Below, piece after piece: positions 18,240 to 26,140 of a DNA stretch of 44,752 nucleotides. The stretch covers positions 1 to 44,752 of the forward strand of contig JAHHHH010000063.1 of assembly GCA_019359415.1 (NCBI GenBank), read 5' to 3'. The notes below the pieces were generated by a model. It was given only the letters and a program-made list of their open reading frames with translations. It was not told the origin of the DNA and ran no database searches. This stretch comes from Iphinoe sp. HA4291-MV1. GTDB taxonomy: Bacteria > Cyanobacteriota > Cyanobacteriia > Cyanobacteriales > Nostocaceae. Made by a program: the position numbers and the translations under genes. The number at the start of each line of letters is the position of its first letter. Positions within the stretch are counted from its first letter, which is position 1.

Positions 18240-18647
18240 TTATCGCTTCTTGTACATTTGCTCAGCAAACTTCTGCCGTTGTTGTGCGTTCAAAACTTCT
18301 CGGATGGCAAGTGTATTGTCAAACTGAGCATCGGCAAGCTGTTGTTTGAGCGTTTTGAGTTGGTTATATTTATTACGCACTTGGTCTTGGGAGGTTGTAC
18401 TTCCCATAAGAGCTTGCAATTCCTGCTGTGCTTGACGAATTGCCTGTTTTTTTTGGGCAATCTGGTTTTTGGATTGATTGCGAATCGCTTTAATTTGTTG
18501 CATCTGCTGGGGTGTCAGGTTCAAATCCTTCAACCACCCAGATTGACTACGTTGCTGATGGGGGGAAGGTGTGGGGTTTTGGGCAACAACTTGGGGTGAC
18601 AATAAACTTGGCTTGGCAAGGGCGATACCACTACCAAGAGCAATCAT
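18240..18647 (-). CDS. Spy/CpxP-like periplasmic protein with LTxxQ motif
   Basis: The product (135 residues from the ATG read at 18647) has a short hydrophobic export signal, MIALGSGIALAKPSLLSPQVVAQ. A helical, Gln/Lys-rich body follows with LNLTPQQMQQIKAIRNQS (LTxxQ motif) and a second LNAQQRQKFAEQM. Spy-like proteins are periplasmic chaperone or metal-stress proteins. The signal is unusually short and lacks positive residues at its start. The frame stays open upstream (codons for NWTYKPSYYAVTAA) but contains no ATG/GTG/TTG before entering the inverted repeat at 18676-18710, so the true 5' end may have been altered. Confidence 0.75.
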   Translation of the reverse strand: MIALGSGIALAKPSLLSPQVVAQNPTPSPHQQRSQSGWLKDLNLTPQQMQQIKAIRNQSKNQIAQKKQAIRQAQQELQALMGSTTSQDQVRNKYNQLKTLKQQLADAQFDNTLAIREVLNAQQRQKFAEQMYKKR

Positions 18648-18675
18648 TGCAGCAGTTACTGCATAATAAGAAGGT

Positions 18676-18710
18676 TTATACGTCCAGTTAAGAAAAATCT
18701 GGACGTATAA
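18676..18710. promoter_or_regulatory. 12-bp perfect inverted repeat upstream of the spy-like gene
   Basis: TTATACGTCCAG (18676-18687) and CTGGACGTATAA (18699-18710) are perfectly complementary with an 11-base spacer. The repeat is 29-63 bp upstream of the chosen start of the spy-like gene. It could be an operator, a 5'-UTR hairpin, or the scar of an inverted duplication that removed the original start codon. Confidence 0.5.
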
Positions 18711-18854
18711 GCATGTTTCTATGAGCTAAGCAAAACTGTTTTCCCAACTTTACTTGAATTTTCGATAATTTCGCTGTATCGGCAATAACCAATTAATTTC
18801 AGAAAATTGAATCAGAGTAAATGGAGTCAGTGCTGAACAAACTATTATCTATAC

Positions 18855-20441
18855 TCAACTAACCACAGCACCCACTTTCTCATTCACTATTTCATATGGT
18901 TTTTCTACGCCTTGTGCCAAATATTCAGCAAGCTGAGATTCTATTTGCTCCCGGACAATTTGACGATACTCTAAGAAATGTTCATTGTGGGCGCAGGTGG
19001 CGAGATAATGCTCAGCAACTCCAGGATTATGCTTGATGATACTAAACAAGTGATGCCAGAACTTCCAGCGAGTTTCCCGTTTTATCCCTTGTCGCCAAAT
19101 AATTAGCAGCAGCGCTTTCACAACAACCCACTCTGGCATTTTGAATGGTGCTTTCCAACTTGGCGCACCCATCATCAAGAAACAACGGTAGGTGCGATCC
19201 AAGTAACACATTGGGTCGTATAAATGACAGAAAGCTTCAATATATTCTCTGGCAATATCTTCCAAAGGACGAGTGGCAACAAAGTTCATCAAAGTCGTCT
19301 GATTGATGTTGCCGTCTTTATTTTCCCGCAGTCGTCCTTCTTTACTGAGGCGATGCCAAAGGGCTGTATTTGGTAGCGCTTGTAACATGGCAAAAGTTGT
19401 AGAAGGTATTGCTGCTTGTTCGGCAAAACGGACAATGCGATCGCCTGCGCCTGCTTTTTCCCCATCAAAACCAATAATAAACCCAGCCATTGGGCGTAAA
19501 CCTGCTTTGATGATAGTTTGCACAGCCTCAGTTAATGAACCACGGGTATTTTGAAACTTTTTTGTCAGTTGCAAACTTTCTTCATCTGGTGTTTCAATTC
19601 CCAAAAACACTGCAGCAAAACCGCACTCAACCATTAATTCCATCAATTCTGAGTCTTGTGCTAAATCAACAGAGGCTTCGGTGTCAAACCGGAATGGATA
19701 CTTATGTTCTGCCATCCAAACTTTCAACTCTTTGAGCAACAACTTAACATTGCGCTTGTTGCCAATAAAGTTGTCATCCACTACAAAAATACCGCGCCGC
19801 CAACCCAACTTGTAAAGGTAATCTAACTCTGCCAAAAGTTGTGCGGGAGTTTTGGTGCGGGGCTTGCGTCCGTAGAGAACAATAATGTCGCAAAATTCGC
19901 ACTGGAAAGGACAACCCCGCGAAAACTGAACTGACATCATGTCGTAAGCATCAAAGTCCAGCAAATCAAACCGAGGTATTGGGGTTGTGGTGACATCAGG
20001 TTTTTCTGTAGCGCGGAATTTACCAGAGGTTTCACCCCTCTCAATTGCTTCAACAAACATCGGTAGGGTAATTTCCCCTTCATCTAAAATAAGGAAATCT
20101 GTGCCAACTTCTTGAACTTCGTGAGGAACTGAGGTGGGGTAAGGACCGCCTACAGCAACTAACTTACCACGTTGTTTTGCTTCGCGAATTTGCTCTAGTA
20201 AATCTTGTTTTTGGACTATCATTGCAGAGAAAATGACCACATCTGCCCAAGCCCATTCCTCTTCTGTCACTGGGCGGATATTGCGATCAACTAGCTTAAA
20301 TTCCCATTCTTGAGGCAAAATTGCTGCAACTGTCACCAAACCTAATGGTGGTAACAAAACCTTGCGGTCAACTAATGCCAATATTTTTTCATAGGACCAA
20401 AATGTCTTGGGAAAAATGGGATAAACCAGTAAAATTCGCAT
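18855..20441 (-). CDS. B12-binding radical SAM protein (DUF4070 type, HpnP-like)
   Basis: The 528-residue product has an N-terminal cobalamin-binding domain (RILLVYPIFPKTFWS, PPLGLVTVAA, VAVGGPYPTS; about 1-140). A radical SAM domain follows with C177, C181 and C184 in FSRGCPFQCEFCD, then a C-terminal DUF4070-type region (YDPMCYLDRTYRCF). This architecture is that of HpnP hopanoid 2-methylase and its close relatives. Many cyanobacterial paralogues exist whose substrates are unknown, so 2-methylhopanoid synthesis is only a possibility. No hopanoid genes are nearby. Confidence 0.85.
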   Translation of the reverse strand: MRILLVYPIFPKTFWSYEKILALVDRKVLLPPLGLVTVAAILPQEWEFKLVDRNIRPVTEEEWAWADVVIFSAMIVQKQDLLEQIREAKQRGKLVAVGGPYPTSVPHEVQEVGTDFLILDEGEITLPMFVEAIERGETSGKFRATEKPDVTTTPIPRFDLLDFDAYDMMSVQFSRGCPFQCEFCDIIVLYGRKPRTKTPAQLLAELDYLYKLGWRRGIFVVDDNFIGNKRNVKLLLKELKVWMAEHKYPFRFDTEASVDLAQDSELMELMVECGFAAVFLGIETPDEESLQLTKKFQNTRGSLTEAVQTIIKAGLRPMAGFIIGFDGEKAGAGDRIVRFAEQAAIPSTTFAMLQALPNTALWHRLSKEGRLRENKDGNINQTTLMNFVATRPLEDIAREYIEAFCHLYDPMCYLDRTYRCFLMMGAPSWKAPFKMPEWVVVKALLLIIWRQGIKRETRWKFWHHLFSIIKHNPGVAEHYLATCAHNEHFLEYRQIVREQIESQLAEYLAQGVEKPYEIVNEKVGAVVS

Positions 20442-20684
20442 GAACCGCCAACCCTCATACCATGAAGTGTTATTTCACTGTAACTAAATAAAATGTTTAT
20501 TGGCATTCTTGACGAAGTTTTCTTCTTTGAAGTTTCTGTCTTTTGGGAAAAAGCAATTTGCAACTCAAGGCGGTGTCATCTGTGACTCCCAATTGCCTTG
20601 CATAAGCTGCTGCGCAAGAGCGCAATCACGCTATATTTTCATTACCTCAAGGGACTTCCAAAGAATGAATTATAGCGGTTCTTA

Positions 20685-20808
20685 TGGGAGCATCCCAAAT
20701 GTTTAAATTTGTGGTCTTTTGTAGTGCGGGCTAGAAGCCCGCTTTGGTTAAAATTTGGGAGCATCTTGCTCCCACTACTCGTCTTCTTTCACGCATTGGG
20801 ATGCTCCC
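20685..20808. repeat. intergenic repeat cluster
   Basis: TGGGAGCATCCCAA (20685-20698), a GCGGGC-TAGAA-GCCCGC hairpin (20726-20742), another TTTGGGAGCAT (20754-20764) and TTGGGATGCTCCC (20796-20808) are arranged as a composite much like 13231-13353. The 433-bp gap between the radical SAM start and the DUF4231-like stop holds nothing else recognisable. Confidence 0.7.
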
Positions 20809-20874
20809 GTTCTCATTCGGATGAAGCACAGATTTATCTGTGTACCCTGCAGGAAGCCCTTCCTTGTAGTTTAA

Positions 20875-21720
20875 CTAGCTAGATTGCTCTGCTGCTTGTG
20901 TCTTCTCTTCCTTTTTCTGATTCTCACCAACTTCTTGCAATTGCTTGAGATGAATATTATTCACTTGAATAATAAAATTTTCTATTGCTTGCTTTGACTT
21001 TTGTTGTTGTTCGTTTTCATCAACTGAGTCATAGCAACGATAAACTGGAGTTATTCCCAAGACAAATTTCTCTTGTTCAGCTTCTAACGATTCAACTGTC
21101 GTGTTAGCAGAAATCCAATTTTCCTGAAAAGGAAATGAGGTGACAACACTAGCGACTATGGAAGCAATAGCCGGACAGATTACAGGAAGCCACTTCAGCC
21201 AAGCTTGACCTGCTTCTAATTTGTCTACTAAGACTAAAATTGGTGTGACTCCCGAAAAAACAATGGTTGCCATTTGCAAACCATAGTAAAGATTTCTCGC
21301 TTGACTTCGAGTTCTTTTATAATCGTCAATCAAATCTTGGGAATACTGTAAAGCCTTTTCTCTGGCTGGAGCTATTGGATTCTTTGTCGAGTGATTGTTA
21401 CTGTTCATCAGATAGAGTTCGGCTTTTTTCTGCATATCTAGTTTATAAGCGGCGTTACTAGAAGTCCGAAACACTTGTTGATTGATGAGGAACAAAAAAA
21501 CAAAGATAGCCAAAAAAACAGCCCCAGCGATGACAACTTTTGGATTGTCTGGAAGAACAAGAGTAATGACGCCTGAACCAATAGAAGCAGCTAAAAATAA
21601 ATACTCAATTACCTTCAGGGGAAACAACATTTTTTGACTTGATGAGAGACTTGATGAGGAATATGATTGTTCCTGCGTATCGGATATTTCCGTCTGGTTT
21701 TTCTGCTCAAAAGTAGTCAT
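20875..21720 (-). CDS. DUF4231-like membrane protein (SLATT-related)
   Basis: The 281-residue product has a Ser/Gln-rich N-terminus and two close hydrophobic helices (about 35-56 and 61-80). A central RSQARNLYYGLQMATIVFSGVTPILVLV helix pair region and PVICPAIASIVASVVTSFPFQENW follow, then a charged Gln/Lys/Glu-rich C-terminal helix. This matches the DUF4231 family, related to SLATT domain proteins. SLATT proteins are proposed membrane effectors in prokaryotic conflict systems. No sensor enzyme gene is adjacent, so a defence role is only a suggestion. Confidence 0.7.
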   Translation of the reverse strand: MTTFEQKNQTEISDTQEQSYSSSSLSSSQKMLFPLKVIEYLFLAASIGSGVITLVLPDNPKVVIAGAVFLAIFVFLFLINQQVFRTSSNAAYKLDMQKKAELYLMNSNNHSTKNPIAPAREKALQYSQDLIDDYKRTRSQARNLYYGLQMATIVFSGVTPILVLVDKLEAGQAWLKWLPVICPAIASIVASVVTSFPFQENWISANTTVESLEAEQEKFVLGITPVYRCYDSVDENEQQQKSKQAIENFIIQVNNIHLKQLQEVGENQKKEEKTQAAEQSS

Positions 21721-21910
21721 TGCTCAATAGCCAATTCGGTTCTCATATACCACTATAGTAAGTTATGTTGTAAAAAGTTTTTAAGCAGAAAAAATGCCAG
21801 GAGAAAATACAGAGGAAATAATTAAAGTACTCTTGTTACTTCAAACATTGTATAGCAATCCTAAATCATTTGTAAAATTCTCTCTTCTCTCTTTTCTTGG
21901 CGCTCTTCTC

Positions 21911-21997
21911 CTGGCGGAGACGCTGCTTTGTAAGTCCTGCGGACAGGCTTGCGCCAACGCCTCTGGCGTCGCCCTTTGGGCGAAGGCGTCTTGGCGG
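21911..21997. repeat. GC-rich palindromic repeat in a 470-bp gap
   Basis: The gap 21721-22205 has no convincing gene. Its GC-rich part contains CTGGCGGAGACGC, then GCGCCAACGCC and GTCGCCCTTTGGGCGAAGG with internal complementarity (GCCC-TTT-GGGC). This is characteristic of the short dispersed palindromes of filamentous cyanobacteria. The stretch stays open in one plus frame, but the residues look like repeat translation, not a protein. Confidence 0.5.
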
Positions 21998-22205
21998 TTG
22001 ATAATTTTTACAACTCAAATAGGACTGCTATATAAGCTACCATGATTAACACGAAAACAACGTTGTGTATCCTATCAATGTTTTGATACAAATGCAATAC
22101 AGATAGGACAATTAAGTAGGCAAATAAATTATTTAAGTAAAAAATGAGCAAAAAAGACCTCAGTAGCTGAGCACAACACGCTCATCCTATAACTTGCATC
22201 TTGAT

Positions 22206-23189
22206 TTACTTGCTCAATTGCTCAACACCACTGATTTTCAAAACATCACTCATCGTTGCACAGTAATTAGGCAAACCGAAACTGGCTGGATTCACAACAT
22301 TTTGGTAAGTAAAATGCCGATAGTTCATACTAAACCTATCCCAAGCAGCCATCTGAATACGGAACAAAACGATAATTAAATTGGCTAAAGATAAAGATAA
22401 AGGGATGCGGAAGTAAATCTTTTTGCCTAGATAAGCGCAAACTTCTTTTATTGCCTGGTCTACAGTTAATTTCTCTTGACCCAAAACAAAAGAGCGTGTT
22501 TCGTCTTCTTTAGGAGGATTATCAATCAAATGCCTTACCACAGTGGCAATATCTCGTCCGTGAATGAAGTGAAAACTGCCATCAACCTTTAAAAAGCGAA
22601 TCAAATCTACATATTTCGTTACTTCTGGAATACCAGATGTGATGTGAGAGTAAGGTTTATTGGAATCGCCACCCAGCACTAAAGTAGGAAAAACAGTAGT
22701 CATTTTGGGCGCGATGGACAAAGCCCCGCTCGGCGCGATCGCTAATCTTGATATCTGTTGCAAGCACTCATACTTGGAACGGATATAATCTGTACCTAGT
22801 TCCTCTGCTTCTTTCAAAGGTTGGTTGTTGCGATCCAAAACGCTAGCGGTGGAAAAATAGATCACTTGTTCGCATCTGTCTATATCTAGCAAGTTGAGTA
22901 ACTCATGTGTTTTATGTACATTAATATCAAAAGTTCCTTGACCACCCCAAGCTGTTGCCGTTAGCACAGCAGTATCTATCGTTTTCAGCAAGTCGGCAAA
23001 TTGCCCTATTTCTTGCATATCACCCTGCAAGACGGTCACACCAGAACGTGCTTGAGTATCTACTTGCAGTTTCTTTGGGTTTCTGACCAGTAGATACAAT
23101 TCGTGTTCTGTTTCTTGAATTAAGGCTTCACTTATGTAGTGACCAATACAACCACTTGCACCTGTCACTAAAATGCGTTTCTGACTCAT
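22206..23189 (-). CDS. NAD(P)-dependent epimerase/dehydratase family protein
   Basis: This is an extended or atypical short-chain dehydrogenase of 327 residues from the ATG read at 23189; a TTG at 23201 would add four. The cofactor loop is TGASGCIGHYI near the start, GDMQEIGQF follows, and the catalytic Tyr/Lys pair is in DYIRSKYECLQQ with an upstream STASV serine. The FHFIHGRDIATVVRHLI block is typical of the epimerase group. A hydrophobic segment, LSLSLANLIIVLFRIQ, lies near the C-terminus. The substrate cannot be inferred; the gene stands alone. Confidence 0.82.
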   Translation of the reverse strand: MSQKRILVTGASGCIGHYISEALIQETEHELYLLVRNPKKLQVDTQARSGVTVLQGDMQEIGQFADLLKTIDTAVLTATAWGGQGTFDINVHKTHELLNLLDIDRCEQVIYFSTASVLDRNNQPLKEAEELGTDYIRSKYECLQQISRLAIAPSGALSIAPKMTTVFPTLVLGGDSNKPYSHITSGIPEVTKYVDLIRFLKVDGSFHFIHGRDIATVVRHLIDNPPKEDETRSFVLGQEKLTVDQAIKEVCAYLGKKIYFRIPLSLSLANLIIVLFRIQMAAWDRFSMNYRHFTYQNVVNPASFGLPNYCATMSDVLKISGVEQLSK

Positions 23190-23433
23190 ATAGAGTTTCA
23201 AATAAGATCAGGAGTTCTTAAATATGAATGATGAATGCTAAAAAAGTTTCAACATTCATGATTTATCAACTTCCTGAAGTAAGCAGCCGATTCTTCAAAC
23301 CCCAATGCTTTGTAAAAAGGCGCAGCTCAACGCGCTAGCCAGCGCAATCAATCTTGACACGCTCCTAGATCGGGCGATGCTGCGTTCCAGTACCAGGTGC
23401 GATAACTAGCAACTTCAGTTCAGTAACAATGAT

Positions 23434-23610
23434 AGGACTTACGCATTGACAAAAGATACCAAATATGAAGTATGGGTTTCAGGCATTGAAACGTGATTTC
23501 TCAATGATTTTTGAGCGATCGCTATTTATCTGAATTTCATCCTCAAAAGCCTGAAACAGCGCAATTTCGTTTATACACATAACGGTAAATTTGTACAGTG
23601 CGTAAGTCCT
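23434..23610. mobile_element. MITE with AGGACTTACGCA termini (177 bp)
   Basis: AGGACTTACGCA (23434-23445) and TGCGTAAGTCC with the final T (23599-23610) repeat exactly the ends of the element at 1154-1254. The internal sequence is different and has its own GTTTCAGGC ... GCCTGAAAC inverted pair and a GCGATCGC site. The rest of the gap 23202-23785 shows no gene; TAATCAGCAACGCC at 23693-23706 is another short dispersed repeat, also present at 18170-18183. Confidence 0.8.
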
Positions 23611-23785
23611 AAATGAAATAACAAAATCAAATAACTCAAATACTCATTCTGGAGCACCTTTGCGCCTCTGCTTTGAAACTCAATTCATACTGTTAATCAG
23701 CAACGCCGAGATTTTTAATAAAGATGGCTGGCTGAAAACCGCTTGTGAAAATTTCGCTACGCTCATTTTCATAGTCTGGGGAGTG

Positions 23786-25711
23786 TCAATTATGCAAGTC
23801 TGCATCCCAGATAGCAATGTAGATTTGATCTTCTGAATTGCGTTGTATTGTTCCTTTTAATCCACTAACATTAAAAGAATATTGATTATTCTTACGCTCA
23901 TAAACTTGTTGCAATCCTTGCTTGATGTCACCAGAAGCATTACCCCCTAGCATTCCCTGCAATGTTCTCTGCATGACCTCTGGTGCAACAGATTGGGCAA
24001 AAGAGACTTCTGTTTGGCGTAGCACTCTTGTTCTACGATCAAACAAATAACCAAGGTCAACGCGGTTTGGGTCAAGCTGATAAAGGTAAGCACGAGTTCT
24101 CCCGAAGGCACCTCTTGAAACCTTAGTAGGCCTTCCTAAAGCTGCTTTGACAGCATCTTCTGGAGATCCGACGGGAAATGCAGGAACGCCACGACTGTTG
24201 GTATTGGGAGTTGCAGTGCTTTCTTTTTCCTGCTGTGGAGGTGGGGTGGAAGCCTCTGGAGTTGGCACAGGAGTAGGAGTCACTGGCTGTTCCACTTTTT
24301 GCGGTGTAGATTGTTGTTGTGGAGTGGATTCTTGCGGTGTCGTTTGCGGTGGCGTGGAAGCAGCTGGAGTTGAGAATGCAGGGATTTGTTCTTCTGGTTC
24401 TGGTTCAAATATGGATGGCTCTTGTTGAGAGTTAGGAGCAACTATGGGTGGGGCAGGTGTATAAGTTTCTGACTGCTGTTGTGGTGGGTTTGGTGCAGTG
24501 ACAACTGGAGGTGGTGCAACAACTCTCCTCCGACTTCGAGATGTACTAGCTTGGGAGGTAGGAGTTGGGGACGCTAGAGGAGTTGGATTTATTTGGTTAG
24601 CATCTGGAAGCGGTGTAGAGATGGGCGAAGTCACAGGAACTTCCGATACTTGACGAGATATATTAGCAATAGTTACTGCACCAATAAAGCTACCGACAAC
24701 CAAACTACCTACAATCCAAGCAGGTTTTTGCCAGTTGGCTGGAGTGGAAGAAATAGGAATACTAGGAGCTTTTTGATTGGAAGGCAAAGGTGGTATGGTA
24801 TGCTGGGATGAGGATGATGCACCAGACCCTACATGTAGGGGTATTGTTGGTTGAGAAGCAGCTGTTGGTTCCGCTGTGGGAAGAGAAGCTGAAGATTTCA
24901 AAGCATAGAGCATTTTGCTAGCAGTAGTGTAGCGATCGCTAGCATAGGGTCTAATTGCCTGAATGAGTACCATTGCCAAATCGTAGGACACTTCAGGAAC
25001 GAGGTGATGCCATATAACCTCGCCTGTTTGAGGATGCGTTTGTAGTTCACTCGGGTGTTTGCCAGTGAGCAAGTAAATTGCCGTCATGCCTAAGCTGTAG
25101 ATATCAGTAGCGTAAACTGGGCGTCCAACGGCTTGCTCACTAGGCATATAGCCTGGTGTACCAATGACCAGTGATTGTGTAGGATATCCTGCAGGATTCA
25201 CCACTGAACGTATTGTTTCTTTAACCGCGCCAAAATCAATTAAGACTGGCTTGGCATTCGAGGAGCGGACAATGATATTATCGGGCTTAATATCGCGATG
25301 AATAATCCCTTTGCTGTGTACATAATCCAACACGGACAGCAAACTCAATAAGATTTCCTTAACAGTCGTTTCGCTGAGTACTCCTTGTGTCTTAACTATG
25401 TCTGTTAGGGTTTGACCTTGAATCCATTCTTGAACGAGGTAAAATTGCCCTCCTTCAGAAAAGTAGGCAAAGAGCTTGGGAATTTGTTCACTACCTTCGC
25501 CTAGATACTCCAAGGTTGCAGCCTCTCGTTCAAATCGGTTTTGGATAACTTGGTAGGCTTGCGGATTATTGATTACGGGTTTGAGTTGCTTAATGACACA
25601 GCGACGGCGAGAAGGCATATGCATATCTTCCGCCAAAAAAGTTTCACCAAATCCACCAGCACCTAGTACCTGGATAATTTGATAGCGATTGTTCAGCAGC
25701 TTGATTGTCAT
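23786..25711 (-). CDS. Hanks-type Ser/Thr protein kinase with Pro-rich linker and C-terminal domain
   Basis: The 641-residue product has a kinase domain at about 10-275: GAGGFG loop (17-22), K41, HRDIKPDN (138-145), DFG (159-161), GTPGYMPSEQ. A transmembrane helix at about 331-350 follows (AWIVGSLVVGSFIGAVTIAN). Next come ~180 Pro/Thr/Gln-rich residues and a folded C-terminal domain from about 530 (GVPAFPVGSPEDAVKAALGR ... YIAIWDADLHN). That domain recurs in cyanobacterial kinases and other exported proteins. The topology suggests a cytoplasmic kinase with an extracytoplasmic sensor. The ligand and substrates are unknown. Confidence 0.92.
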   Translation of the reverse strand: MTIKLLNNRYQIIQVLGAGGFGETFLAEDMHMPSRRRCVIKQLKPVINNPQAYQVIQNRFEREAATLEYLGEGSEQIPKLFAYFSEGGQFYLVQEWIQGQTLTDIVKTQGVLSETTVKEILLSLLSVLDYVHSKGIIHRDIKPDNIIVRSSNAKPVLIDFGAVKETIRSVVNPAGYPTQSLVIGTPGYMPSEQAVGRPVYATDIYSLGMTAIYLLTGKHPSELQTHPQTGEVIWHHLVPEVSYDLAMVLIQAIRPYASDRYTTASKMLYALKSSASLPTAEPTAASQPTIPLHVGSGASSSSQHTIPPLPSNQKAPSIPISSTPANWQKPAWIVGSLVVGSFIGAVTIANISRQVSEVPVTSPISTPLPDANQINPTPLASPTPTSQASTSRSRRRVVAPPPVVTAPNPPQQQSETYTPAPPIVAPNSQQEPSIFEPEPEEQIPAFSTPAASTPPQTTPQESTPQQQSTPQKVEQPVTPTPVPTPEASTPPPQQEKESTATPNTNSRGVPAFPVGSPEDAVKAALGRPTKVSRGAFGRTRAYLYQLDPNRVDLGYLFDRRTRVLRQTEVSFAQSVAPEVMQRTLQGMLGGNASGDIKQGLQQVYERKNNQYSFNVSGLKGTIQRNSEDQIYIAIWDADLHN

Positions 25712-25881
25712 GCTCCATTATCCCAGCTCTCACTCCGATAGAATATAACGCAGCCCAATGGGACATTGTACAGTTTGCTCAGGTCTTATACTTAATACAT
25801 ATATTTGATAGTCTTATGGCTGATGCATAATTATTACTTATTCAAAATTTCTCAGACATCCTCTAACATTCGATCACATCA

Positions 25882-26140
25882 TTAACGGGACGATCGCCAA
25901 ATCTTGATAATATTATCAGCACTACCACCACTGGCGATCGCTTTTCCATCTGGACTGGTAGCGACAGAATAAATATAGCCAGAATCCTTCTTCAACGGGA
26001 CTAAAGGCGACACAAAGAACTATGTCGGAATGTCCTACAAAGGTGCGAATTTCCTTTTTTGTTGCCAAGTTCCACAGTTTAATCGTCTTGTCCCAACTCC
26101 CACTGGCAAGGATTGTACTATCGGGACTTAGATTCCGAAA
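25882..26140 (-). pseudogene. WD40-repeat protein remnant
   Basis: On minus, one frame reads LSPDSTILASGSWDKTIKLW followed by LATKKEIRTFVGHSDIVLCVAFSP. After a frameshift near 25985, another frame reads GYIYSVATSPDGKAIASGGS followed by ADNIIKIWRSSR and a stop at 25882-25884. These are about two WD40 blades of a once longer protein. The 5' edge is fused into the last codons of the metallophosphoesterase gene. Confidence 0.85.

Noticed and set aside
18015-18599. Plus-strand open frame of 194 codons
   Set aside because: It runs through a palindromic repeat and then antisense to the spy-like gene, whose LTxxQ motif and export signal are convincing.
21794-22045. Possible 83-codon plus-strand gene
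   Set aside because: Its second half is the translation of a GC-rich dispersed repeat and the first half resembles no family.
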